Source of the DNA: Lamellibrachia satsuma
Lineage: Eukaryota; Annelida; Polychaeta; Sabellida; Siboglinidae
Direction: 5' to 3'
Assembly: GCA_033239005.1 (NCBI GenBank)
Contig: BSQZ01000018.1
Span: forward strand, 345,001-409,000
DNA length: 64,000 bases
The position numbers were made by a program, and so were the translations under genes. Below the pieces are notes generated by a model. It had not been told where the DNA came from. It saw only the letters and a list, made by a program, of their open reading frames with translations, and ran no database searches. This document shows, in pieces, positions 46,900 through 59,699 of the stretch; position 1 is the stretch's first letter; the number at the start of each line of letters is the position of its first letter.

Positions 46900-47035
46900 C
46901 TGATCCATAGGACGCTGCATTCACAATGCCATCTAAGCAATCTCAACAGAAGCTGTGACCACAGGTTAACAGCATTGGATCTTTGTAGAATTCCTTACAA
47001 ATAACACACTTCAATTCCTGCTCCAAATCCTCCAT
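46900..47035 (-). pseudogene. RING-finger (TRIM-like) N-terminal exon with an in-frame stop
   Basis: On the minus strand an ATG (47035-47033) begins [19 protein letters not shown], then [11 protein letters not shown], stop, DCLDGIVNAASYGS, with a donor-like CAG|GTGTGT at the end. C-x2-C, C-x-H-x3-C and C-x2-C spacing is that of the first part of a C3HC4 RING domain; the remaining Cys pair would lie in the next exon. The stop is TGA at 46943-46945 (codon 31), where Arg is usual. TRIM-type RING proteins are E3 ubiquitin ligases. No B-box exon was found nearby. Confidence 0.65.
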
Positions 47036-47094
47036 GTCTACCAACTGATCTGTCTACAGTGACAGAAAACGGCTCATTATTTAATCAGTAAATA

Positions 47095-48110
47095 ATACTC
47101 ATCGACAGCCTTCATCACGTCTCACATTACATCAGAAACTGGGGTCATCAAAACATTACTGGATGCAACAACATTGTATCAGAGCCAGAGGACAGAGATA
47201 GAGAGGTGGAAATCATCACCTAAAAAAGATGTGGGTAGCCATGTTGGACCATAAAGAAGATGAAAGAACAGCAATTTCAAAAGAGAAAACCCAAAAAAAG
47301 AAAGAAAAGAACACAGACAAATCCAAAGGTAAGGTCACACTCCCGTATGTCACAGGAGTAACAGAACCTATACAGCAGATTTTAAAACACCATGAGATCG
47401 CTACATCTGTTAGACCTCATCAAAACATCAGGAGAATACTAGTTCATCCAAAGGACAAAGTGGAAGATAGTAAAAAGACAGACTGTGTATACCAGATCTC
47501 TTGTAAGAGCTGTAACCACACATATATCAGCTGTAACCACACAGATATCAGCTGTAACCACACATATATCAGCTGTAACCACACATATATCAGCTGTAAC
47601 CACACAGATATCAGCTGTAACCACACATATATCAGCTGTAACCACACAGATATCAGCTGTAACCACACAGATATCAGCTGTAACCACACAGATATCAGCT
47701 GTAACCACACAGATATCAGCTGTAACCACACATATATCGGTGAAACAGGGAGAACATTTGCAACAAGACTCGAAGAACACAAGAAAGAGGTTGAAGACAT
47801 CAAAACCACACGATTTACCTTGGAACAGAAGAGAGAATCTGCAATAACAGACCAAGCAGACAGAAATAACTGCATCATAGACCGGGAGGGGGCAAACGTG
47901 ATTGGCAGAGAGCGTAGCTGAAATGCAAGATGGATCAAAGAGGCCACATTGATCTGAAAGGCAACTCCAGTCATTAATCGAGACGAGGGGATACAGATTG
48001 AATCGAGACGAGGGGATACAGATTGAATCACATATGGGACAGAGGAAGAACTTGCTGTCCCAGAATTCCTGATAAAGGTTGCCGATGGCAGTCAAAATGT
48101 TCAGTAAGTA
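47095..48110 (+). pseudogene. Penelope-like retroelement, C-terminal part with GIY-YIG endonuclease
   Basis: The upstream part (47150-47228) retains CNNIVSEPEDRDREVEIIT in a broken frame. The main frame, from about 47229, contains LPYVTGVTEPIQQILKHH, TSVRPHQNIRRILVHPKDK, DCVYQISCKSCNHTYI, then GETGRTFATRLEEHKKEVE, the GIY-YIG-type endonuclease seen in Penelope-like elements, with the Cys pair before it. Between HTYI and GETGR lies an array of 21-bp units. Downstream, RWIKEA and VINRDEG survive with a stop between them, and 'gaatcgagacgaggggatac' is duplicated at 47980-48026. The RT domain is absent, so this is a 5'-truncated, dead copy. Confidence 0.88.
47508..47738 (+). repeat. 21-bp in-frame array inside the GIY-YIG motif, 11 units
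   Basis: Eleven exact-length units (231 bases) of AGCTGTAACCACACATATATC, or AGATATC in some, coding SCNHTYI or SCNHTDI. The first and last units are the Y form. Frame is preserved throughout. Confidence 0.98.
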
Positions 48111-48152
48111 ATCAAATAGTTGTGGTTGAAGAAAATCATAATACACATGCAT

Positions 48153-48350
<198 letters not shown>

Positions 48351-48690
48351 AATGTAACGGCTACACAGTGTAATGTCTAAGGAAGACAGGAGACAGGAGA
48401 ACAGTAAGTGCATCGATGTTAATAAAATGTCAGATGCTCCACGCGATATATGTTCAGAATTTTAATTTCCTAAGTTTGTCATCTAAAATGACAACATATA
48501 TTCATATACCACAGTCACACCATTTGATTGATAATTCAATCATCATCAAAATAATAATAACTTGCAATTATAGAATATCAATAGTTTTGAAATTACAACT
48601 TAAAAGCTGCAGATACCCAATACTATTTAAGTGTGTGCTGCCTGGGGAATGGAGGCTCATGCCAATTTCACTAACTGGGGTCTAATAGCA
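48351..48690. other. Short spacer before the 120-bp satellite
   Basis: AT-rich; no exon or repeat recognised. Confidence 0.45.
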
Positions 48691-51384
48691 ATGGGTTAAT
48701 CTTTGGCATATTCTACATTTCTAGTGTACCTTTAACGTTATATTTTATCACACAAAGGTTGGCATTTAATAATGTTTCTGCCTGTTGTTTTCAAACATGA
48801 AGCCCTGCTAATGGGCTAATCTTTGGCATATTCTACATTTCTAGTGTACCTTTAACGTTATATTTTATCACACAAAGGTTGGCATTTAATAATGTTTCTG
48901 CCTGTTGTTTTCAAACATGAAGCCCTGCTAATGGGTTAATCTTTGGCATATTCAACATTTCTAGTGTACCTTTAACGTTATATTTTATCACACAAAGGTT
49001 GGCATTTAATAATGTTTCTGCCTGTTGTTTTCAAACATGAAGCCCTGCTAATGGGTTAATCTTTGGCATATTCTACATTTCTAGTGTACCTTTAACGTTA
49101 TATTTTATCACACAAAGGTTGGCATTTAATAATGTTTCTGCCTGTTGTTTTCAAACATGAAGCCCTGCTAATGGGTTAATCTTTGGCATATTCTACATTT
49201 CTAGTGCACCTTTAACGTTATATTTTATCACACAAAGGTTGGCATTTAATAATGTTTCGGCCTGTTGTTTTCAAACATGAAGCCCTGCTAATGGGTTAAT
49301 CTTTGGCATATTCTACATTTCTAGTGCACCTTTAACGTTATATTTTATCACACAAAGGTTGGCATTTAATAATGTTTCCGCCTGTTGTTTTCAAACATGA
49401 AGCCCTGCTAATGGGTTAATCTTTGGCATATTCTACATTTCTAGTGTACCTTTAACGTTATATTTTATCACACAAAGGTTGGCATTTAATAATGTTTCTG
49501 CCTGTTGTTTTCAAACATGAAGCCCTGCTAATGGGTTAATCTTTGGCATATTCTACATTTCTAGTGTACCTTTAACGTTATATTTTATCACACAAAGGTT
49601 GGCATTTAATAATGTTTCCGCCTGTTGTTTTCAAACATGAAGCCCTGCTAATGGGTTAATCTTTGGCATATTCTACATTTCTAGTGTACCTTTAACGTTA
49701 TATTTTATCACACAAAGGTTGGCATTTAATAATGTTTCTGCCTGTTGTTTTCAAACATGAAGCCCTGCTAATGGGTTAATCTTTGGCATATTCTACATTT
49801 CTAGTGTACCTTTAACGTTATATTTTATCACACAAAGGTTGGCATTTAATAATGTTTCTGCCTGTTGTTTTCAAACATGAAGCCCTGCTAATGGGTTAAT
49901 CTTTGGCATATTCTACATTTCTAGTGTACCTTTAACGTTATATTTTATCACACAAAGGTTGGCATTTAATAATGTTTCCGCCTGTTGTTTTCAAACATGA
50001 AGCCCTGCTAATGGGTTAATGTTGTTTTCAAACATGAAGCCCTGCTAATGGGTTAATCTTTGGCATATTCTACATTTCTAGTGTACCTTTAACGTTATAT
50101 TTTATCACACAAAGGTTGGCATTTAATAATGTTTCCGCCTGTTGTTTTCAAACATGAAGCCCTGCTAATGGGCTAATCTTTGGCATATTCTACATTTCTA
50201 GTGCACCTTTAACGTTATATTTTATCACACAAAGGTTGGCATTTAATAATGTTTCTGCCTCTTGTTTTCAAACATGAAGCCCTGCTAATGGGCTAATCTT
50301 TGGCATATTCTACATTTCTAGTGTACCTTTAACGTTATATTTTATCACACAAAGGTTGGCATTTAATAATGTTTCTGCCTCTTGTTTTCAAACATGAAGC
50401 CCTGCTAATGGGCTAATCTTTGGCATATTCTACATTTCTAGTGTACCTTTAACGTTATATTTTATCACACAAAGGTTGGCATTTAATAATGTTTCTGCCT
50501 GTTGTTTTCAAACATGAAGCCCTGCTAATGGGTTAATCTTTGGCATATTCTACATTTCTAGTGTACCTTTAACGTTATATTTTATCACACAAAGGTTGGC
50601 ATTTAATAATGTTTCCGCCTGTTGTTTTCAAACATGAAGCCCTGCTAATGGGCTAATCTTTGGCATATTCTACATTTCTAGTGTACCTTTAACGTTATAT
50701 TTTATCACACAAAGGTTGGCATTTAATAATGTTTCTGCCTGTTGTTTTCAAACATGAAGCCCTGCTAATGGGCTAATCTTTGGCATATTCTACATTTCTA
50801 GTGTACCTTTAACGTTATATTTTATCACACAAAGGTTGACATTTAATAATGTTTCTGCCTGTTGTTTTCAAACATGAAGCCCTGCTAATGGGCTAATCTT
50901 TGGCATATTCTACATTTCTAGTGTACCTTTAACGTTATATTTTATCACACAAAGGTTGGCATTTAATAATGTTTCTGCCTGTTGTTTTCAAACATGAAGC
51001 CCTGCTAATGGGCTAATCTTTGACATATTCTACATTTCTAGTGTACCTTTAACGTTATATTTTATCACACAAAGGTTGACATTTAATAATGTTTCTGCCT
51101 GTTGTTTTCAAACATGAAGCCCTGCTAATGGGCTAATCTTTGGCATATTCTACATTTCTAGTGTACCTTTAACGTTATATTTTATCACACAAAGGTTGGC
51201 ATTTAATAATGTTTCTGCCTGTTGTTTTCAAACATGAAGCCCTGCTAATGGGTTAATCTTTGGCATATTCTACATTTCTAGTGTACCTTTAACGTTATAT
51301 TTTATCACACAAAGGTTGGCATCTAATAATGTTTCTGCCTCTTGTTTTCAAACATGAAGCCCTGCTAATGGGCTAATCTTTGAA
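48691..51384. repeat. 120-bp satellite, 22 full units plus partial units
   Basis: Eleven 120-bp units (48691-50010), one 37-bp truncated unit (50011-50047), eleven more 120-bp units (50048-51367), then the first part of another before a LINE insertion. Each unit starts ATGGGTTAATCTTTGGCATA and ends ATGAAGCCCTGCTA. Variation is limited to a handful of positions (GGTTAA/GGCTAA, TCTGCC/TCCGCC, GTTG/CTTG). Confidence 0.99.
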
Positions 51385-51999
51385 ATATTGAATGAATAAC
51401 TTTACTTTGGCTACACATACATTGTAAGATACTTACAATATGAGTTGAGTCACAGATTATACAAATAGCGGAGCAACGAAGGAGACCCTCTAGAAACCCC
51501 GCGGGGCTTATAACAAGGACCACCCAGAAATAAATCAACATATTTTTTCCTTAGGCTTAAGCCAAAAACATATACTAAGCAACATTATTGCAAGTGAAAT
51601 ACAATATAATGTAAAAAAATATATAAAAATTGCTTAAATATCAACATACAAATTGTAATTAGGATTTTATTAACAAATACTACACTAATAACCTAACTAA
51701 TTATTGCACATGAATACATTACAATGTGAACATGAACACATTAAGTATTGCAGGAACCATGAATACATTAAATACTACACGAACATCAATTCATGGTTTT
51801 CTCTGCAATGTTAAAATAAAGGTAAATGTAAAGTATATGTTATACAAATACAAATTGAATCTCAAAAATGTTGCTTAAATATCAATATATAATTTGTACT
51901 TTGAATTACATGAACAAATGATACACTAACTACACATTTATTAATTAAATATGAGCATGAATTCATTAAGTAATCCATGATCCTGACAACATTAAATAT

Positions 52000-52639
<640 letters not shown>

Positions 52640-53195
52640 GGGCAAATGGGGCTCGTTAACCTTGACTGGTCGCCCGTCTAGGAGAAGGTAAACTCTTATT
52701 TCAAACCTCCGCTGCCTTGCGGCTATACCCTCTCATGGGGAAGGCTAGGGGAGTAAACCCTACACAAATCAGGAGTGGAGCCCCGAAGACGGTCTGGTGA
52801 TCACGTTGTCACTTTTCCGGCAGCTCCTGCAGCCAAGCTGGTGCCAAACGTCATGCTTCGCATTCCTTTGGATCCCACCGGTAAGGCCGAGAGCGAGATC
52901 CTGATGACTGGGCAACCCAGGATCTCGTAACTCTTGCCCAGGCTTGCGCCCTGGAGAGGCTACTCCAGCCTCACTTCACAGTGTGGAACTAACACGGGAG
53001 ACAGCAGTTACGAGTTATAAGCCCAACTCGATTGGCGTAGAGTACGGGCGCTACGGGTTGTTTTTGACGGTGGGAGAGATCATCGTGTCTCACTGGTCAG
53101 CTACTGCCCGCCTAAGCTGGGCAGCCCCCAGCCTATAAGGTGCTGACTCGCCAACATCTGCCTGCTTCAATGGGTGCTTGGAGCTTAGTGTTTAG

Positions 53196-54908
53196 GCACA
53201 ACAAGCAGATGGTAACACTGCACCAGGCAAACAACGAAAAACTAAGAAGTACCCAGCACTTCGCTTCGCAAGCTGGAATGTACGGACCATGTGTCCCGGT
53301 TTCTCAGACGACCTGCAACAGGTCAATGACAGCAGGAAAACAGCTATTATCGATAGGGAGCTAACCAGACTCGATGTCAGCATCGCAGCTCTCCAGGAAA
53401 CCAGACTTGCCTCCAGCGGATGTCTCAAGGAAGAGAACTTCACCTTTTTCTGGAAAGGGAAGGAGCCCGAGGAACCCCGCTTGTACGGGGTTGGTTTTGC
53501 TGTCAAGAACTCTCTCCTTGATACAGTGGAGCCTCCCACTGGTGGCAACGAGCGCATTATATCTATCCGTCTCGCCACTGCTGCAGGGTTTGCCCACATC
53601 TTCAGCATCTACGCCCCTACATTGGGAGCCTCTGAAGATATCAAGGACCATTTCTATGATGAGCTTGACAGCCTGATTGGCAAGATTCCCAAAGCTGAGC
53701 CGCTCATCCTTCTTGGCGAATTTAATGCCAGAGTAGGCTCAGACCATCAATCATGGCCGTCCTGCATTGGACACCACGGCACTGGGAGGATGAACGACAA
53801 CGGACAAAGATTATTGGAGCTATGCTCATTTCATGGTCTTTGCATCACCAACACTTTCTTCCAGTCAAAGCATCAGCAAAAAGTGTCGTGGAAGCATCCA
53901 AGGTCTCATAAATGGCATCAACTAGACCTCGTCATCGCCAGACGCTCTGCTCTGAACAATGTCCTAGCAACACGTAGCTACCACAGTGCAGATTGTGATA
54001 CAGACCATGCCATGGTGTGCAGTAAAGTGAGACTCTCTCTGCGTAAGCTGCATCGCTCCAAGCCGACAGGTCGCACTCGCATCAATGTTGCTAGAACTGC
54101 AAACCCCAAACAAACGGAGCAGTTTGTAGCCTCCCTTGAGCAGTCCCTTCAGGACTTTCCGGATCAGGACGCCACAGCAAAGTGGAACACCCTCAGTAAT
54201 ACCATCTACAATGCAGCGATAACTGCATTTGGCAAGAGAGAAAGACCAAACCAAGACTGGTACAATGCTAACCTACATGTTATGGTACCCGTCATTGAAA
54301 CCAAACGAGAAGCCCTGCTTGCATACAAACACAATCCATGCGAGAAGACACTGTCAGTTCTCAGATATGCACGGAGCATAGCACAACGGACAGCAAGACG
54401 CTGTGCAAATGACTACTGGCTGAAACTGTGCGAGAGTATCCAAAACTCAGCCGACTGCGGAAACATACGCGGCATGTACGATGGCATCAAGAAAGCCGTT
54501 GGCCCCACTGTAAGGAAGATGGCTCCACTGAAATCCACATCAGGAGAGATGCTCACAGACCGGGATAAACAGATGGAGCGATGGGTTGAACATTATTCAG
54601 AACTGTACTCCCGACAAACAGTCGTTACTAATGCTGCTCTCAACGCCATCAGGAACTTGCCTATGATGGAGGAGCTGGACAACGAGCCCACAGTTGAGGA
54701 CCTCAGCAAATCTATTGACTCCCTCTCTTGCGGCAAGGCACCAGGATGTGACAGCATACCGCCAGAAGTGATTAAGTGTGCGAAGCTCGCCTTACTACAC
54801 CACCTTCATCAACTGCTCTGTCTCTGCTGGAATGAAGGAACAGTCCCTCAAGAAATGCGGGATGCTACAATAGTCACCTTGTATAAAAAACAAAGGCGAC
54901 CGCAGTGA
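53196..54908 (+). CDS. RTE-like LINE endonuclease domain and N-terminal RT region
   Basis: The frame opens after a TAG at 53193-53195; a natural reading is KTKKYPALRFASWNVRTM, the usual APE start, with the first in-frame ATG at 53289. Endonuclease motifs: AALQETRLA (Glu), YGVGFAVKNSLLD, HIFSIYAPTLGA, PLILLGEFNARVGS, SWKHPRSHKWHQLDLVIARR, DTDHAMV (Asp-His). Then a linker and the start of RT (SCGKAPGCDSIPPEVIKC, PQEMRDATIVTLYK). It ends at TGA 54906-54908 because of an extra A in the A run at about 54885-54890; the correct frame continues as GDRSDCNNYRGISLL. Confidence 0.85.
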   Translation, partial: AQQADGNTAPGKQRKTKKYPALRFASWNVRTMCPGFSDDLQQVNDSRKTAIIDRELTRLDVSIAALQETRLASSGCLKEENFTFFWKGKEPEEPRLYGVGFAVKNSLLDTVEPPTGGNERIISIRLATAAGFAHIFSIYAPTLGASEDIKDHFYDELDSLIGKIPKAEPLILLGEFNARVGSDHQSWPSCIGHHGTGRMNDNGQRLLELCSFHGLCITNTFFQSKHQQKVSWKHPRSHKWHQLDLVIARRSALNNVLATRSYHSADCDTDHAMVCSKVRLSLRKLHRSKPTGRTRINVARTANPKQTEQFVASLEQSLQDFPDQDATAKWNTLSNTIYNAAITAFGKRERPNQDWYNANLHVMVPVIETKREALLAYKHNPCEKTLSVLRYARSIAQRTARRCANDYWLKLCESIQNSADCGNIRGMYDGIKKAVGPTVRKMAPLKSTSGEMLTDRDKQMERWVEHYSELYSRQTVVTNAALNAIRNLPMMEELDNEPTVEDLSKSIDSLSCGKAPGCDSIPPEVIKCAKLALLHHLHQLLCLCWNEGTVPQEMRDATIVTLYKKQRRPQ

Positions 54909-56205
54909 CTGCAACAACTATAGGGGCATATCATTATTGAGCATTGTGGGGAAGGCCTTCGCTCGGGTCCTACTAATCAGACTTCAGAAACTTGCCTCAC
55001 GTGTCTACCCAGAATCCCAGTGCGGGTTCAGAGCAGGAAGATCCACCATAGATATGATCTTCTCAATACGCCAGCTCCAGGAAAAGTGCAGAGAACAGGG
55101 AATGCCCCTCTACGTGGCGTTCATTGACTTAACCAAGGCCTTCGACCTTGTCAGCAGGAAGGGACTCTTCCGCCTACTTGAGAAGATCGGCTGCCCTCCC
55201 AAGCTACGCAGCATGGTGATCTCCTTTCATGAGAACATGAAGGGTACAGTTGTGTACGATGGTTCGACATCGGAGCCCTTCCCTGTCTGCAGCGGTGTCA
55301 AGCAAGGCTGTGTCCTTGCTCCAACATTGTTTGGGATCTTCTTCTCCCTCCTTCTGTCATATGCCTTCGACTCTTCCTCAGACGGTATCTACCTGCACAC
55401 CAGATCTGATGGGAAGCTGTTCAACCTGGCACGTCTACGTGCCAAAACAAAGGTGACAGAGGTATACGTCAGGGAGATGCTGTTTGCAGATGATGCAGCG
55501 CTCACTGCCCACTCAGAAGAGGCCCTTCAGAGGCTGGTCGATCGCTTTGCACATGCCTGCAGTGAGTTTGGACTCACAATCAGCCTGAAGAAAACGAACG
55601 TCATTGCACGGAATGCCAGCAAAGTCCCCTCCGTCAAGATCAATGACTACACCCTGGAGGTAGTAGAAGACTTCACCTACCTCGGGTCAAACATCTCTAA
55701 CAACCTTTCGCTGGACAAGGAGATAAACAGACGCATCGGAAAAGCCGCATGCACTATGGCCAAGCTGACCAAAAGAGTATGGGAAAATAAGATGCTCACC
55801 GAGAACACCAAGATGAGAATCTACCAGGCCTGTGTGTTGGGCACCCTCCTCTATGGCAGCGAATCGTGGACAACATACATGTGCCAGGAGCGCCGCCTCA
55901 ACACCTTCCACATGCGGTGCCTCAAGCGTATCCTCGGCATCACATGGCAGGATCGTATCCCCTACAGCGACATACTGGACCGTGCCAGGATCCGCAGCAT
56001 GCATTCACTGTTGAGCCAGAGACGCCTGCGCTGGTTGGACCATGTGCGTCGCATGGAGGACGGCCGCTTGCCGAAAGACATCCTCTATGGACAACTCACC
56101 AGTGGCGCGAGGCCAGTGGGACGCCCAGCCCTCAGATTCAAGGATGCCTGCAATCGTGACATGAAGGCCTGTGACATCAGCCCCAAAGACTGTATATATA
56201 TATAA
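54890..56205 (+). pseudogene. RTE-like LINE reverse transcriptase domain
   Basis: Continues from the shifted frame: CNNYRGISLLSIVGKAFARV, QCGFRAGRSTIDMIFSIRQL, VAFIDLTKAFDLVS (motif A), SGVKQGCVLAPTLFGIFF, EMLFADDAALTAHSEE (catalytic FADD), GLTISLKKTNV, DFTYLGSNISNNLSLD, then the C-terminal LLYGSESWTTY, FHMRCLKRILGITWQDRIP and RPVGRPALRFKD region. Over 410 codons are uninterrupted. It ends CDISPKDCIYI where the sequence meets the TA-rich border. Apart from the single frameshift this copy looks potentially functional. Confidence 0.85.
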
Positions 56206-57130
56206 AATAAAGAGTAATGGGTCTAATATAGATCTTTGTGGAACTCCACATTTATTTGTTTTATATTTTGAGTCTGCTTTGTTATATGATACATACTGTC
56301 TTCTGTTATTAAGATAGCTTTTAAAAATATTGCAGGCATTACCTCTTATACTGTAGCATTAAAGTTTATTTATTAAAATGTTATGATCCATTGTATCGAA
56401 AGCCTTGGAGAGATCAAGAAAAACACCTATATTATATTTTTATGGTCCATGTTACTTGATATTTTATCAACCAAATCAATCAGTGTCATATACGTAGAAT
56501 AGTTTTTCCTAAATCCGTATTGTTTTTTTGATATGATGTTGTGTTCTGTTAAAAAATTGTAAAGTCTATTGTACATTAAGTGTTCCAGTATTTTTGAGAG
56601 GCATGGAAGGATAGAAATATGTCTATAATTTGATAAGTTGATTTACAATTTGTGGCATAACATGTTTAATAATTTATGGATCAACAATGTCGAAACCACT
56701 TGATTTCTTTGAATTTGCTTTTTTACTATGTTAATTATTTTCTCAGAATATGTAGGTGTACAGAAAAAAACTAAATGCATTTTTTAAAGAAATTGTGTAG
56801 GGTCATTACCTGTTTGTGTTAAGTTTACATTAAGGTGGTGACCTATGTTGGTAAAATAATTATTGAAATGGTCAACTATTTCCCTTTTGTCTGTACAGTG
56901 GGTACCGTTTAATGTAATAAATTTATTATTTATTACAGATTTATTTTCTTTGGACTTTATTTATGGTGCTCCATGTTTTCCTGCAATAATTTTTATATAA
57001 ATCAAATTTATCTTTAAAGTATTTTTTCTTTGACTGTCTGATTATATGAGATTATATGAGTTTGTTTTTGTAATTTTTTTAGATAATCTCACTTTCGGTA
57101 GAAGGTCTGAACAGGTGATTTGTTTTTTGT
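56206..57130 (-). pseudogene. L2/Crack-like LINE RT, N-terminal part (before the nested insertion)
   Basis: The minus strand gives DKISSNMDHKNII, then VFLDLSKAFDT (motif A), AFDTMDHNILINKL, SYLNNRRQYVSYNKADS and CGVPQRSILDPLLFILY, after which the sequence runs into TATATATA and the inner LINE. Stops and frame changes are scattered. The next codons of the same RT are at 52533, on the far side of the insertion. Confidence 0.8.
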
Positions 57131-58019
57131 CTACAGGATATTAATATGCCTTTCGTGTGCCATTCGTTTTGCAGGTTTTCGCCTTTTCGACTTTTTCCAC
57201 AGTAAGCATTCATTCATTTGTGTGTTAAGTACTTCCAGAAAGGTATCATATGAAGTGCAGGGGTTTTGATCATTGTACACTTCCTCCCAGTTTGAAGTTT
57301 GTAATTGTGTTTTTAATGTGTTTATGTTTGCTGAGCTAGCCATGCATTTGTAAACAATTTTGTACTCATTTTCTCTTTTTACCCCTAATTCATAAAAGGT
57401 AAATATCGGGAAGTGATCTGATATGTCATTATATAGGATACCAGATTTTATTGAAGATTTATGAATGTTGGTTATAATATTGTCTATGAGTGTAGCTGTC
57501 TGTTGTGTGACCCTTGTTGGTTTGCTAATTGTTGGATAGAATGCATTGGCAAACATATTATGGATAAAATCTGTTGTTTGGTGGTTTGTGTCAGACTTAA
57601 GTAAGTCGATGTTAAAATCTGCCATTAATATGCACTTCTTTCATTTGAAATTCTTCCTAATAAATCATTAAATTGTATATTAAATGTATTGATGCCTGTG
57701 CCAGGCAATTTATAGATAACACCAATAACAATTTTGTTTTTTTTCGATTTCGACTTCTACAAATAATGATTCATATAGATAATTCTCAGAGTTTGTATTT
57801 TTGTAATTTCTTTCCTTAAACTTTAACCTGTCAGCAATATTTTTTCATTCTAGGTTTTGACAGAAATGTGTAATTTGTCATATTATATATATTAATGCTT
57901 TCCACTGGCCTTATCCAAGTTTCGGTTATACCTATGACATTTAGTGATTTTAGGCTGTATTCGCGTTTGTCAACATTTTTGGATAAACTTCTACAATTTA
58001 CTGTCAATGTAGAGAACAT
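57131..58019 (-). pseudogene. L2/Crack-like LINE APE endonuclease
   Basis: 57831-58019 codes TLTVNCRSLSKNVDKREYSL and VIGITETW (catalytic Glu). 57131-57625 codes ADFNIDLLKSD, PTISKPTRVTQQTATLIDNI, and DISDHFPIF (Asp-His). The middle (57630-57830) is shifted. The sequence is close in type to the fragment at 43353-43990. Confidence 0.82.
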
Positions 58020-58118
58020 ATTGTTTGTGTCACATTTACACTGTAGGTTGTAGAGTTCAGAGTCGGTGTGATAATTACACTTTCTTAAACAGTCTTGTAC
58101 ATTACCGAGATAGTTTGT

Positions 58119-58205
58119 TTTTCTACATTTCTAGTGTACCTTTAACGTTACATTTTATCACACAAAGCTTGTCATTTAATAATGTTTCCGCCAGTGTTAT
58201 TCAGC
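58119..58205. repeat. Relic of a 120-bp satellite unit on the far side of the LINE
   Basis: Matches monomer positions from TTCTACATTTCTAGTGTACC through CATTTAATAATGTTTC with several changes (GTTACATTT, AAGCTTGTC). This is the right half of a unit whose left half ends at about 51384. Confidence 0.9.
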
Positions 58206-59699
58206 AGAAATAGTCGGACAGAATGGGTTGCGGGTGTGAGGAAAAACGGGATTTTGTGTTCTGGTTTTTATTGATTTCTGATTGATAATTTCTTATGGTA
58301 TTCACCGTGATGCCGTAGATTCATCTTGAACCCGTCAACCTCTTGGAATAGTGGGACCAGGGAATGAATCTGTCCCAGTCATTATTGCTATACTAAACGG
58401 CTGATTCGATTAAGGGATATTCGAGAAATAGATATATGGGGCTAGGCTTTTGATTACAAGTCCCACCAATAATGTTTGTGCTTTCATAATTTACCTGTAT
58501 CTTAATAAAGTGGTAATAGTATGCACATGCACGCGCACATGTACATGCACACCCTTGGGTGGATCTAGGGGTGTCCACCAGGTGCCCGGGCACCCCCTTT
58601 ATTTCAGCTGGATTTTGTTCATCAAGTCAAAATCAGTTGTGAATGTGTTCTTCCGATGAGGATATTTCTAACTTACAAACTGTCATCAGTACTACAGTTT
58701 GTCTCCAGTTGTTCTGATCCAGTCCTGCATTATTCTCGTAGTAGCCAATAGCAAATTGCATCTTGCAGTCAGTGCATTTTAGGCAAATTTCCACTAGTCA
58801 TGTATGCATGCTTGCAAGCCAGGGTGAGAGACAATCGTTTTCAGGTGCAACCCATAGTAAAGAAGGTTACTCCCTGTGAAAACCAGAATATGCCCCTTAA
58901 AAGACACCGCCATGACACCATCCATCTTGATACTGATGAGAACTTTTACATATTTGGCGAAACAAAACAACAATGTGTTTTGCCTCGAAGAAAATACAGA
59001 ACTAAATTATTGCCATCATCGGGAGCGGATCCGGCAGAAGGTTGTGTCCGAAATGCGATTTTACTCCATCAGCGCTGACAAGGCATGTGACATGTTAAAC
59101 AAAGAACAGCTAAGATTTGTCCGGAAATATGATCACAAAGCAGAATATCCGTGAGCAATTAGTGGCGTTTATCTTGTGTTACTTCTGAATTCCACAACCA
59201 TAGCCAAAAAGGTCCTGCAGCTCGGCTTGGACTCTGCCGAATGATACACGACCAAGCATACACTGGTGCTGTGTATTTGACCTGGAAGACGAGTGGTGCG
59301 CAGATAAATAACCCAAAATGTGTAGTATACAGTCAAGTACCGAACGGGCTCTACCGTGATTTCAATCATTTCACCAGTTATTGCAGTGGCAAACATTTTA
59401 CTTTCTCCTCAAAGAGGTAAGGCATCTAGTTTATGGACCAACGAGTGAATTGATCACACAAGTTCAAACCAGAATTGGTTTAGTTTTCAAGACTGTGGGT
59501 GGGGTTTAATTTATGTAACATCCTACATTTAAACGAAACAAATATTCATGCTATATGGTCTATATTTCGTATGCACAATTTACTGCATACAGTGATTCCC
59601 TCTTATGTGGCCCCTATCATTACAGGCGACCCTCACAAGAGACCACCTCGTCTTGCAGGAAACAAGGCTATCCCATGATAATTCCCCCAACGAGATGTC
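58206..59699. other. No confident gene; dispersed repeat and weak frames
   Basis: 58555-58690 is the second copy of the repeat at 22745-22930 (GTGCCCGGGCACCCCC centre). Two overlapping frames at 58800-59154 (for example FVRKYDHKAEYP and HHRERIRQKVVSEMRF) look somewhat protein-like but match nothing I recognise and are broken by 59160. 59594-59660 has a TACAGTGATTCCCTCTTATG end like the MITE ends at 46698 and 62072. Confidence 0.4.

Noticed and set aside
48691..51384. Ribosomal or small-RNA gene array
   Set aside because: The 120-bp unit has no 5S-like internal promoter (A/IE/C box) or RNA-gene signature that I can see; the matching length is a coincidence.
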